Assembly: GCA_945910005.1 (NCBI GenBank)
Contig: OX246746.1
Span: 40,244,005 to 40,308,004, forward strand
From: Isoperla grammatica
Taxonomy: Eukaryota > Arthropoda > Insecta > Plecoptera > Perlodidae
Reading direction: 5' to 3'
DNA length: 64,000 bases
Below are positions 34,091-45,100 of this stretch, piece after piece. The notes under the pieces are model-generated. The model did no database searches and was not told the DNA's origin. It worked only from the letters and a program-made list of their open reading frames with translations. Numbering within the stretch: position 1 is the first letter of the stretch; every line of letters begins with the position of its first letter. The position numbers were made by a program, and so were the translations under genes.

Positions 34091-35030
34091 GTGACAACCG
34101 CCCGTGCCAGGCCCAGCAGTGTGACAACCGCCCGTGGCAGGCCCAGCAGTGTGACAACCGGCCGTGCCAGGCCCAGCAGTGTGACAACCGCCCGTGCCAG
34201 GCCCAGCAGTGTGACAACCGGCCGTGCCAGGCCCAGCAGTGTGACAACCGGCCGTGCCAGGCCCAGCAGTGTGACAACCGGCCGTGGCAGGCCCAGCAGT
34301 GTGACAACCGGCCGTGCCAGGCCCAGCAGTGTGACAACCGGCCGTGCCAGGCCCAGCAGTGTGACAACCGCCCGTGGCAGGCCCAGCAGTGTGACAACCG
34401 GCCGTGCCAGGCCCAGCAGTGTGACAACCGCCCGTGCCAGGCCCAGCAGTGTGACAACCGGCCGTGCCAGGCCCAGCAGTGTGACAACCGGCCGTGCCAG
34501 GCCCAGCAGTGTGACAACCGCCCGTGCCAGGCCCAGCAGTGTGACAACCGCCCGTGGCAGGCCCAGCAGTGTGACAACCGCCCGTGGCAGGCCCAGCAGT
34601 GTGACAACCGCCCGTGGCAGGCCCAGCAGTGTGACAACCGCCCGTGCCAGGCCCAGCAGTGTGACAACCGCCCGTGGCAGGCCCAGCAGTGTGACAACCG
34701 GCCGTGCCAGGCCCAGCAGTGTGACAACCGCCCGTGCCAGGCCCAGCAGTGTGACAACCGGCCGTGCCAGGCCCAGCAGTGTGACAACCGGCCGTGCCAG
34801 GCCCAGCAGTGTGACAACCGCCCGTGCCAGGCCCAGCAGTGTGACAACCGCCCGTGGCAGGCCCAGCAGTGTGACAACCGCCCGTGGCAGGCCCAGCAGT
34901 GTGACAACCGCCCGTGGCAGGCCCAGCAGTGTGACAACCGCCCGTGGCAGGCCCAGCAGTGTGACAACCGCCCGTGCCAGGCCCAGCAGTGTGACAACCG
35001 CCCGTGCCAGGCCCAGCAGTGTGACAACGG
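34091..35030 (+). repeat. 30-bp minisatellite, 31 units, with higher-order structure
   Basis: The unit gtgacaaccg[c/g]ccgtg[c/g]caggcccagcagt repeats 31 times with almost all variation at two C/G positions. Because 30 is a multiple of three and units lack stops, the array stays open on both strands (a 10-residue repeat each way, for example RARPSSVTTA on plus). The long ORFs at 34064-35059 (+) and 34071-35240 (-) are products of this and not evidence of genes. Confidence 0.95.
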
Positions 35031-35990
35031 TACGTGCGGATAATTACCCGAAAGACTGATAATCATAATATATAGTACATATATTATTAATTGCGTTTCT
35101 TGAGCGTTTATGTAAGTATGTTTGTTATTCTGTGACCCTTGACTGTTCCACCAACTAAGTGACATGCATTTGTATCTTAAAGGCTGCACAATCCTTAAAT
35201 AAACGCGGTTCTTTTTTAACGACGTTAATAAATGTAACAAAAAATTAAATTAAAAATTAAAACAATAGCCTAAAATGGGCATTATTCTATGGAAATGACA
35301 TATTATAAACAACGCAAATACACTAACGGATATTTCAAAGCTACAAAGAAAAAAAATGGAAACTTCTCACCTTTATTAGCTAATAGTGCAAAAAATAGCA
35401 ACCGAAGATGGATTTTGACGTTTAAAGCGTGATTACCACTGAAAATGTACAATTAACATATTTTAAATTACTTATTCATAATGTACACATCAAGACCTTT
35501 CATTAGAGTGGTTGCAAACGACATTTGTGACTAAACAATTTCATGATGTCCAAAAAGACACAGGGTGATATCTCCAAAGATATTGGCCAATTGGGTCTCA
35601 AATAATTTTTAAAAATAAGAAAATAATAAACATAATTATTAGGCCTACCTTATGTCAAACTAGCTAATTTCTAGCTAGAAGACTCACAATTAATTTTTGT
35701 ATTATTTTGACCAAAATCTTTGGACACCCCTGGTTGGCTGTTACACCAAAGTTGTGTTGGCTAACAAGTGAAAATCAAAATGTAATAATAAGAGGTACAC
35801 AAAATCACTTTCAAACCTTTGGCACCAGGGGGGGGGTTCTATTAGCTGGCCCATGATCTATCTGTTTACTTTCAACTCTCGAATTCGTCATCTTGCACGA
35901 AGCTCGTGTCAGCTGTTAGAGCCTATCCACACATTCTATACTATTCCAGCCGACTGGCATCTACTATCTTATTCTTAACCTAATTTATAG
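35031..35990. other. No gene recognised
   Basis: AT-rich. TTTGGACACCCCTG at about 35726-35739 looks like the inverted end of a CAGGGGTGTCCAAA hAT-type element, but no clear partner was identified. Confidence 0.35.
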
Positions 35991-36419
35991 TAGGGATGAC
36001 TTCGGATCTAATCATTCGGAACCGGATCCTCCCGCGCCGGATCCGGTTCAGAACCGGTTCTTGAACATTTTAATTTTGTTTATATCACATAATATTGATG
36101 TGACACTAAGCATAGTGGATTTCCCTTCGTTTAACATAGGCCCTACTTGAAGCACTCATTGTCAAGTGTCAACTAATCACTCACGTTGTTTGCGGCACGA
36201 AAGACAAAGAGCTACTGGCGTGCAGTAGGGGTGGGTCGACCGGTCAGCCTACATTAGCAGACGACACCGGCGGCGACGATTGTGGTGGCTCGATGCGCGC
36301 TTTTACCAGTGTCGTACCGACAGCATTCGAAAAAAATAGAACCGGTTCCAAAAAATGGAACCGGATTGCAATTGGGAACCCGTTCCGAACCGGTTTCCGG
36401 ATATCCGAAGTCATCCCTA
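35991..36419. mobile_element. hAT-type MITE, TAGGGATGACTTCGGAT family
   Basis: A 429-bp element with ends TAGGGATGACTTCGGAT / ATCCGAAGTCATCCCTA and a perfect 8-bp TSD, atttatag (35983-35990 and 36420-36427). Several copies of the palindromic AACCGGTT/GGAACCGG motif sit just inside both ends, as transposase-binding subterminal repeats often do. Confidence 0.9.
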
Positions 36420-36629
36420 ATTTATAGTATAGCTTTTACCGTAAATCCACATCACTACGAAATTTAATTGTAGTAGGGAGGACTGAGGGCTCATGATGAA
36501 TGACGTGCATGCACTTGCTACAGCATCTTATGTAAGCAAACAGCTGCTAATAAATACATTACATTACGGTACATACAATATGTATGATGGTTGAAGAACT
36601 AGCACTATCCTAGGCCATAGCTTCTGAAG

Positions 36630-37619
36630 TAGAGCCGAGCGCGTGAGTCACGACATTTATCGTGAGAGTGCGTGAGTGTGGACTTAATGGAATTAGTCGT
36701 GAGTGATTGACTGATTGTGCAAGATACTTGAATCACGCGTGATTGTGTGTGTCACGTTATCCATTTTGCTAACAATTGAAGATTACATTATCTTTTCTCA
36801 AAAAAATGTTTTTGAACCCATTAGTATTAAAAAAAATCTGGAAACAACTTTTCATTTATTGCCAATTGCTTCTCAGTCTCACCATGGTCATGAAGGTAGG
36901 TAGGTAGGTATTTAACACTCCGATCTTCAGAAATGGGGTTATTTTTAGACACATCTTTGTTTGCTAAGCGCCAGTTTCCGGTCAAGACTCTAAGAGTAGG
37001 AGTTTCCAAGAATTTTATGGCCAGCCCATCACGTGCGTCACCTACCCTTCAGTTGCCTTCTTCTCGCGGTACGTGCAGTATGTTGTTTGCTATGTTCGGT
37101 CTGATACACAGTTCATTTCGTGTGTGCTTATACATAGTGTTGTATGAGGTGTTGTGACTTGTGTTGTGATTTGTTTTGAGTTCCTAGTATAAACATTGAG
37201 CAGTGTAATTTATTAATTCCTACGACATACAATGCGTGTATAAACTGTTCGTTTAACGATTATTTATTTTAATTTTATTTTATTATACTTGTTCCTTAAT
37301 TGAATACCGTAATTTGTTAGTGTGGTTTGTCTGCATGGAAAGTGAAGCAAACTGAATCTTTTTTTCTATACCACTAATATCATTAATCAATAGCCCGTCA
37401 GCTACATTAGTGCTAAAATAACGTTGTTAATAACATTCATGTTAACCATCCCCGAGTTTAAGTCGTGACTCGTGAGTGACTGAATATGATGTGTGATATG
37501 GCGTGAGTGTGTGAGAAATAAATTAATTTCTAGCGTGAGTGTGCGTGATTAGGGAATGTTCGCTCGTGATCATGACCCGGCGTGACGTGAGTCAAAAGTC
37601 GCTCACGCGCTCACCTCTA
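36630..37619. mobile_element. hAT-type MITE, TAGAG..GAGCGCGTGAG family
   Basis: A 990-bp element with ends TAGAGCCGAGCGCGTGAG / CTCACGCGCTCACCTCTA and a perfect 8-bp TSD, ttctgaag (36622-36629 and 37620-37627). Subterminal zones carry many GTGAGTG/CGTGAGT repeats. A (GGTA)n stretch is internal (about 36895-36910). No transposase. Confidence 0.9.
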
Positions 37620-37807
37620 TTCTGAAGCTATTCTGCTCGTATAGACTAGAGATTATAGACATGCATTTTTGCTAATACAAGTGTTCAAAACTAGCTAGAC
37701 ACCGTTTAATAAAACTTTTTAAAAATTTTGCTGGATTATTTTTAAAAAAATCTCCTTCACCCAGAAAAAATTAACGGTTGCCAATAGCAACATAGCGCCC
37801 GTATTTG

Positions 37808-38710
37808 TGGCGACTCACTAGTAAGCGGGCACGTGCCCCCTTCCCTCTCCTCCCGCCAACAATCACTCACATTAAATTACGAGTTGTGGACTTGTCAACT
37901 TGTGGTATAGTATTTACATAAAATCGAAACGTTAGTGTTTTCAATATGCACATTCAAATAAAAGCGCTGTGAGCGCTCTGCTCGACTTCTCCAGGCGGTG
38001 CCCGAAGTCTGCGACAGAGTGCGTTGTAGGTGACGCGCCTTGCATTTTGTCGGGCAAATAATGAGTCTGAACTGACGGCGTACGCGCACTTTCATTTTTC
38101 TCGCGAACGAGCGAGTGAAGGACGCAGATGTTACGTTGACGTTCGGGCTCGGTTGTCCTGTGCCCCTGTACGGCACCACGAATAATTCATTCAAGCAAGT
38201 GATTGTTCTGACAGGTGGTTGTCTTTCTGTTACATTAGTGCAGTGCATGATGTAGTGTGGATTTTGACTTTGTAGTGTATAGTGACTGACAGTAGTGTAT
38301 AGTGACTCGACAGTAGTGTACTAGTATAGCCTGTCACATAATTATGGCCAGTGATAGTATTCCGTGTTACATCAAAACAAAATGAATTAATTAAGATACT
38401 TGAAAAATTAACATTTGAGTTACAAAGATCGACTGTTAGCGAATACATTAGGTCCACCAAGACCAGACTATTTAGCTATGCCAAGACAAAAATAGAACTT
38501 CTAATAGAACTTTAAACAAATCAATACACGAAAAATACGAATGGACTTTCGGGTGTCCTGAAGTTAATGCATTCTTCTGTTTTCAATGCATGTGCTCTTA
38601 TTTATTATCGTCTGTATGAAGGTAAATGTGTCTAAACCACGACTAACTGCCCTTTTTAAATGTTAACTGATTTGTGCCCTATCCATTACAAACCTAACGA
38701 GCCGCCACTG
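37808..38710 (-). mobile_element. TIR element, CAGTGGCGGCTCGT family, copy B
   Basis: Reverse-oriented homologue of 26981-27712. It ends with CGAGCCGCCACTG at 38710 and has a degenerate partner near 37808 (GTGGCGACTCACTAG). It carries the related ORF 38248-37895. No convincing TSD was found. It lies immediately downstream of the TSR2 gene and contains the nearest AATAAA on that strand (about 38598). Confidence 0.7.
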
Positions 38711-38812
38711 TGTGGACCCCCGATCATAACCATATTTATAAGCTATTGCAGAGTGTATTCTATGCAATACTGTATAACAACACTATGTACCTGGCTAGAA
38801 GTTCAAGCTGAT

Positions 38813-39003
38813 AGTCTGTAGGAACTTGGGTCCGAATGCATAGTCCAGACTCCAGCCTTCCTCAACTCCGCCTCGCCTAACCACCAATCACAGAACAGCA
38901 TTGCCATGCGGACGGCTCTGTGATTGGTGGCTTGGTGAGGCTGAGGAGAGGCTGATTTGAGGAGGGCTTGAGTGTGAACTATGCATTCGAGCCTAAGTCT
39001 TCT
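38813..39003. mobile_element. About 190-bp hairpin MITE overlapping the TSR2 stop codon
   Basis: Arms pair CGAATGCATAG (38833-38843) with CTATGCATTCG (38979-38989) and CCACCAATCACAGA (38881-38894) with TCTGTGATTGGTGG (38917-38930), with weaker pairing outward through 39001. The TSR2 stop codon (38993-38995) lies inside the right arm. Confidence 0.7.
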
Positions 39004-39121
39004 TCTTACTCCTGACTGTTGTCCAACCATCTACATCTTGTAACGAAGGTTTCCCTTGCTCTTCTAAATTGCTGATATCCATGGCTTCTTCACAAGAGAT
39101 TTGGCCAACAGCTGTAGATGG
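38993..39121 (-). CDS. TSR2: TSR2 exon 4 with stop codon
   Basis: 129 nt after the acceptor tgcattttgcag|, in phase 0 with exon 3. It encodes an acidic linker and the terminal DVDGWTTVRSKKKT, then TAG. Separated from exon 3 by a 6.8-kb intron full of TIR elements. The DGW motif makes the link to TSR2 strong despite the distance. Confidence 0.8.
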   Translation of the reverse strand, partial: PSTAVGQISCEEAMDISNLEEQGKPSLQDVDGWTTVRSKKKT

Positions 39122-42100
39122 CTGCAAAATGCAGAAATCTGAGTATTAAAGGCAGTATCCTGGTTTGAAGCAATGCATGATTATGTGATCAAGACCCAAT
39201 AGAAAATAGGAATAAAGAAAAAATCTCGTAATTCGATTTACTGGTTCATTCATTATGAGGGAAAACTTATTTTGGAGCAAGGTCGATTGTGGCGCGAAAA
39301 CTACGTCACAGCGGGGCAGGTTTGAATTGTCTACGTGGCCTTCAATGCAACCCTCGCAGCTGCGAGACCCGCCTTCAGAGGGCAAAGTACGGTTGATTTC
39401 TTTATTAGGTTATTTTTAGAAAGTGTCAGTCAGTCCAAGCTTGTACACTAACTATGGAATGAGCTAATCACTATTATGACGAAATAACGTGATAGAGAAT
39501 GCGAAGTGCAAAACATCCGAAGGCAGAGCTTGGAACACGGAACGCTGCGCATGTGAGCAATGCAGTGACTGTTATGGACTTGGATTAGTATCAAGAATCT
39601 GAATCAATTAAAGTAGCCTAGTAGGCCAAGTATTGACTCTTGAGTGTATAACAATTCACTCATCTTCGAAAAAATAGTTTTAGAACTTGGGACAATTTGA
39701 ACAGAGTTCGGCAGACGAACGATTTACCTCTTAAAATAATAATTAAAGATATAACTTAAAATATTATTAAATGGTACCGTATTAATCTTGATGTGCAAGA
39801 TTTGGTCACGCTGTGGGTGATTACTAAACAGTTTTGGACATGAACAATAGGTATAAACAGTGGTTTTCCCATGTGTTTGTTATGGCCACTGCATTCTCGT
39901 AAAGCGCGGCGAGTATTTCTTCCTCTTGAGTTAATATTTCTAATGGTTCACATACATAACTATGTTAATATCAAAAGCAACGTCACGGCTCACGACATTA
40001 CCAAATACTGCACATCAAGATTAATGGTACGTTGCTTGTATGTACGAGAACAAGCGGTATGTTGAAACAGTCGGTGTTCTCCCCAAAGCCGGTTAACCAG
40101 GTGGTCCGCACGGCTAACCTTAGCTGCCGCCCGGCAAACTTTTCTGCCGCCAATTAGCTTTTTAATAAACAATCGGAATTCACACCTCTATCTAGCAAAG
40201 GTATACTCTCTTTATACTTTGACTATCCAATGGAAACATGTACCTAATGGCGTGTGAGGGAATATTGTTCAATGGAACATCAACATAGGCCTACGTGTCA
40301 TCTATGACCTTCGCTTGGCCGGCATATACCGCTCCCTGCTGATTCCTTCCCCGTGCCCATGGCTCGTGCAAATCTTCGGCAATGCTCGATATGGTATCTC
40401 TAACTGTTAATTCAAAGTTACAAGAAGTAAATAATGTTATCAAACTCAAGAGTGTTCAAGTTATTGTAAACCTGTAAATCCTTATGGCCCACACAACAGA
40501 ACCATGCACAAGCAATTTAATAATATCACAACAAAAGTTGTCGGCCCAATCAATGTACTAATAGGCCTAGGCCCTACATACAAAAATGAAAAAGTAATGT
40601 TTGATTTCAACTTTCAATAAAATAAGAAATGCTCTTACCACAAAAGCAACAACATAAAGTTACCTGGAGAGGCCTTTAAAAACCTCTCAAACTCACCAAA
40701 ACGGACCTATGATCCAAAAAAAATTCTGGGGGCAAGCCCCCAGACCACCATTTTTTTTTTTTTTTACCCTGGAAATACACTACCGGTAGGTACCCGGCAA
40801 TTATTTTAAAACAACCACTGAACTTTTTTTCATGGGGAGAGCACTGACAGTTATCGAAAAATATCCACGGAACTTGGATTAGGTTACAAAATTAATTGCT
40901 TTCACCTCAATGAGCGCCGAATAGGTCCTACTTTAACCAAAGATGTTACATTTTGGGCTCAACATTATAATATTTTGCATGTTATTTCTCCATTGCAACT
41001 TAATACAGTAACGGGACAAACATATACCCTCCCCGCATCAATTAGCTTAGAAATTATCAATACACTAAACCAGCAAGGCTACTAAAAGGTATGTTGTTCA
41101 AAGTATAAAATTGACAGTAGTATTGTGAAGAATATGACCATTTCATAGTCTTCTTCTGCTCTATCAATAAGTTGTTGGCCAGTGTACGGATGTGTTGAAA
41201 TCCTAACAGGATGCATGCACAAGTTGAGTGTACCCGTGGAATGTGCATGTGTCAGGTTTTCAACACTTTGTCGGGAGCGGGCAACGAACGCCGAGAAGTA
41301 AGAAAACCTTAGTCAGTTGGACTTTGTTTTATTAAAATGTACAACGGTGGCAGGCCCCCACTTTATTGACACAGGGAAGAGGGGGAGCGGGTCCTGATAG
41401 CTAATTGGCTGATACGAGCGGGAAAACGGTTTGAAGAAAGAAGGATGGACTTTTTGCACTAAATCTATGGCTTGGTGGGGATGGAGAGCAATGACGTCAA
41501 GAGTGTCGAAGTGCGGGAGAAAGATTGGCCGGCTCAGGGAGTTCACGTCTAAACATCGAGGAATAAACATCAACCGGGGTTTGAGGAGTGATTGACTACG
41601 CATGAAAGAGGATTAAGCAGACAAGAGCGGAAGAGAGAAGTAGAGGGAAGAACAACAAGGACGCACACCAGGACCCGTACGAGGGAAGAGCTTGGAGCCA
41701 GAGAATTGACCGGTTGCTGTACCATGCCGTTATAAAGGGTAGGATTATGTTCTAGGAGATTGTGTTTTTTTTTAATTAAGTCGAACCCACGCACGCCAAA
41801 CACTCAATGCAACAGTTTAAGGAATGATCATTTAGGGTAGAAGTCTAAGAACAATATAGGTAACCCTTGTTTATTGGAATCTGTCTATTTAATGGTGCCA
41901 CCCTGCATGATCCATGACCCACAAAATACCGATCCTGGTCAAGATTAGGGGAAAACTGGGTCCCATAGCATAACACCAGCTACGCTCCCCAAGCCAATCA
42001 AGGCAACACCATCTGCCTTGGGACTCAGTCAACCCCTTTTCTTCACAGTATACACTACTAATAAGTGTAGTTATCCTAACATTAGTAGGCCTAATTCCAT

Positions 42101-45100
42101 GCTGTTGTAGGCCTGTACTGGACAATGCTGAAACCGATGTATTGCCAATATTGATGAAATTCTAAAATTCATATCTTCTACCCTGATTTAAAAAAAGAAA
42201 AAGCAGAATAAAACTTTCTGCAGTTGTAAACCTACAAATACTTGTTACAATCTGTACTTTGCCCTAGTCCCCCATTTGGTATAAAGAGGGGTCAAAAACA
42301 GCATATTTTGGTTTTCCTGCATTTCATGTTTTTTTCTAGCATGAAGGGACTTAAAAAACAAAACAATTGTAATGTAATAGTAATACTGAGATGTAGAGGT
42401 ATTTAGAAGTGTTTTTGTTTTTTTCGTTTTTTGACCCGTTGTTGGTGAAAATAAAATTCAAAATCCCCAAGATTATCAAAATTGATGGTTCATTTTAACC
42501 AAACAATGGGTTTGACTATTATATCAAAACCATAAACTAAGCATTTCACCCAAAGGTACCGGTACTCTAAATGTTTCTGAACATTTACGTTTTATTTGGT
42601 TTTGATATCTTAAACAACAGAATAAAACTTTCTGCAGTTGTAAACCTACAAACACAAATGGAAGTGGTTTCCGCAAATGTCGAACGAAGCCAAATTTGGA
42701 CTTTTTGCCAAATTTTGATGATTTATAACTTGAGAATGGTTTATCTTCTAAAAAAAGTAAGACCAGATTTGCTATTTGTACTCGAGGCTTGGCCCGCAAT
42801 AACCAATAAAGACTAAAAAATATTAAAAATCCATGAGCAAACACTTTTATTTAAATTGGATGTTTTTGCCCGGAATGACGCAATGATAGACAGGCGTTTG
42901 GACACGTTCTAAGTGTTGCCACTATTGTTGGTGTTATACCCTACAGCACTGCTAAGCCATACGTTGACCAACAATAGTGATGTAAAGTGGATTGAAATTT
43001 AATTTGTGTGTGTGTGTACAGGGAGGAGGGGGGGGGGGGGGGGGGGGTTAAATGTTATTTGCACACATGTACACACATGGGCTGCAATTATTGAAATGCT
43101 ATAATATAGTGTATAGGTAAACATTCTTAGGGTAGAGATTTTGACACATGGCAAATGGGATTATTTACAGGTCTGACAAACTTTAACCTTACAAAGGGAA
43201 AAATATTTACAAAGGGGAAAATATTTCTTAGCCCTAGTCTCAGTTTAGAGAGAGAATTTTTTATTTTTATCTTCAGAATGTTTTTTGATGGAATATACTA
43301 GAAAAACATGCCATGTGAGGGGGGTGGGGTTACTAGGGGACTTTCTTTCAAAGCCGCGTGAAATAGTTGCCACGTCAGTTGCGGTCTACGGTCCTCGACC
43401 TTTCCACCTGCACATCGCTATTCACTCGAGTAGGACGGGCTCAGAATCATTGGTTCAGTTCAGTGTTTCATTTTGTGGATGGAGGATATGTACGATTATG
43501 TAGATGACAAAACTTGCGTGTATATAATTATTATTAGTTATACCCTACTGAAAAAATGATGAACAAGTGCTGGGTTTATAAGTGCAACAATACATGATCA
43601 ATGATCATTTAGATTCTGAAGGCAACAAACTTTAAGAGCGAAGAAAACCTCTACGTCAAAAACCGCAGGAAATTTTCAATTTTTAATTATATCTCAAGAT
43701 TGAAACACAAAATCAAAAATCTGAGACACCATAGAGCTGTGGTTTGGTCAGCCCTGCACACTGAATGATAAATGTATTTAACGTTATAACCAGTATGACT
43801 GTGATAACGATTTCCTTAAATTACTAAGGAAATCGTTATCACAGTCATACAAGGAAATCGTTATCACAGTCATACTGATTATAACGTTAAATACATTTAT
43901 CATTCAGAGTAAAGGGCTGACCAAACCACAGCGCTATGGTTTCTCAGATTTTTGATTTTGTGTTTCAATCTTGAGAAACTATAATTAAAAATTGAAAATT
44001 TCCTGCGGTTTTTGACGTAGACGTTCGCTCTTAATTTCATAGGTTTCCTGATCAAATCCGATCCCCGGTACTTTATAAATAATGCCAATGGCTTCATAAA
44101 GTGAATCGTGGAAACTTTAAACCTTCTAAATTTTTCATTTGTATGTTCTAATCTAATCACTTTACTGAGGATGGCTATGAATTAACATAGAAACTAAAAA
44201 AAATACATATAAAAGTACGTATTGTATAATTGTCAAAATTAAACGAACATAGGGTTGGCCTACCGGTAATAAAGAACAATGTCAAATATACGTTTCGACC
44301 CTTACCACTTACATATTTTGTCACCAGTAAAGAAATGCAAATTCTTCAATAATGAATTTGTTTAGATCTGTGCAAACATTCTTATCAAACCCTTAAATAA
44401 TATGAATATCTTTTGTAACATCTGCCCCATAACATTGTCAGTGTTCTCCCCAGGAAAAAAAAAGGTCTGTGGTTGTTTCAAAATAATTGCTGTGTAGTGT
44501 ATTTCCAGTGTAAAACAAAAAACAAAAAAAGGGGGGTCTAGGGCTTGCCCCCGGAATTCTTTTTGGATCATAGATCCGTTTTGGTGAGTTGAGAGGTTTT
44601 TAAAGGCCTTTCAAGGTAACTTTATGTTGTTGCTTTTGTGGTATGAGCATTTCTTATTTTATTGAAAATTGAAATCAAACATTACTTTTTCATTTTTGTA
44701 TGTAGGGCCTAGGCCTATTAGTACAATGATTAGGCCGACAACTTTTGTTGTGATAATATTAAATTTCTTGTGCATGGTTCTGTTGTGTGGGCCATAAGGA
44801 TTAACAGGTTTACAATAACTTGAACACTCTTGAGTTTGATAACATTATTTACTTCTTGTAACTTTGAATAAAAGTAAGAGATACCATATCGAGCATTGCC
44901 GAAGATTTGCACGAGCCACGGGCACGGGGAAGGAATCAGCAGGGAGCGGTATATGCCGGCCAAGCGAAGGTCATAGATGACACGTAGGCCTATGTTGATG
45001 TTCCATTGAACAATATTCCCTCACACGCCATTAGGTACATGTTTCCATTGGATAGTCAAAGTATAAAGAGAGTATACCTTTGCTAGATAGAGGTGTGAAT

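Noticed and set aside
34064..35240. 331- and 389-codon ORFs on opposite strands
   Set aside because: Both follow from a 30-bp repeat without stop codons. Period divisibility by three explains them; there is no independent sign of coding.
29962..35739. A single 5.8-kb hAT element between CAGGGGTGTC at 29962 and GACACCCCTG at 35739
   Set aside because: The ends look alike, but no TSD or transposase was seen and two Penelope relics fill the interval; more likely two separate remnants.
43440..43560. First exon candidate starting MEDMYDYVDD on the plus strand
   Set aside because: It lies in TSR2 intron 3 and lacks a convincing donor and any downstream exon I could find. Kept only as a note.
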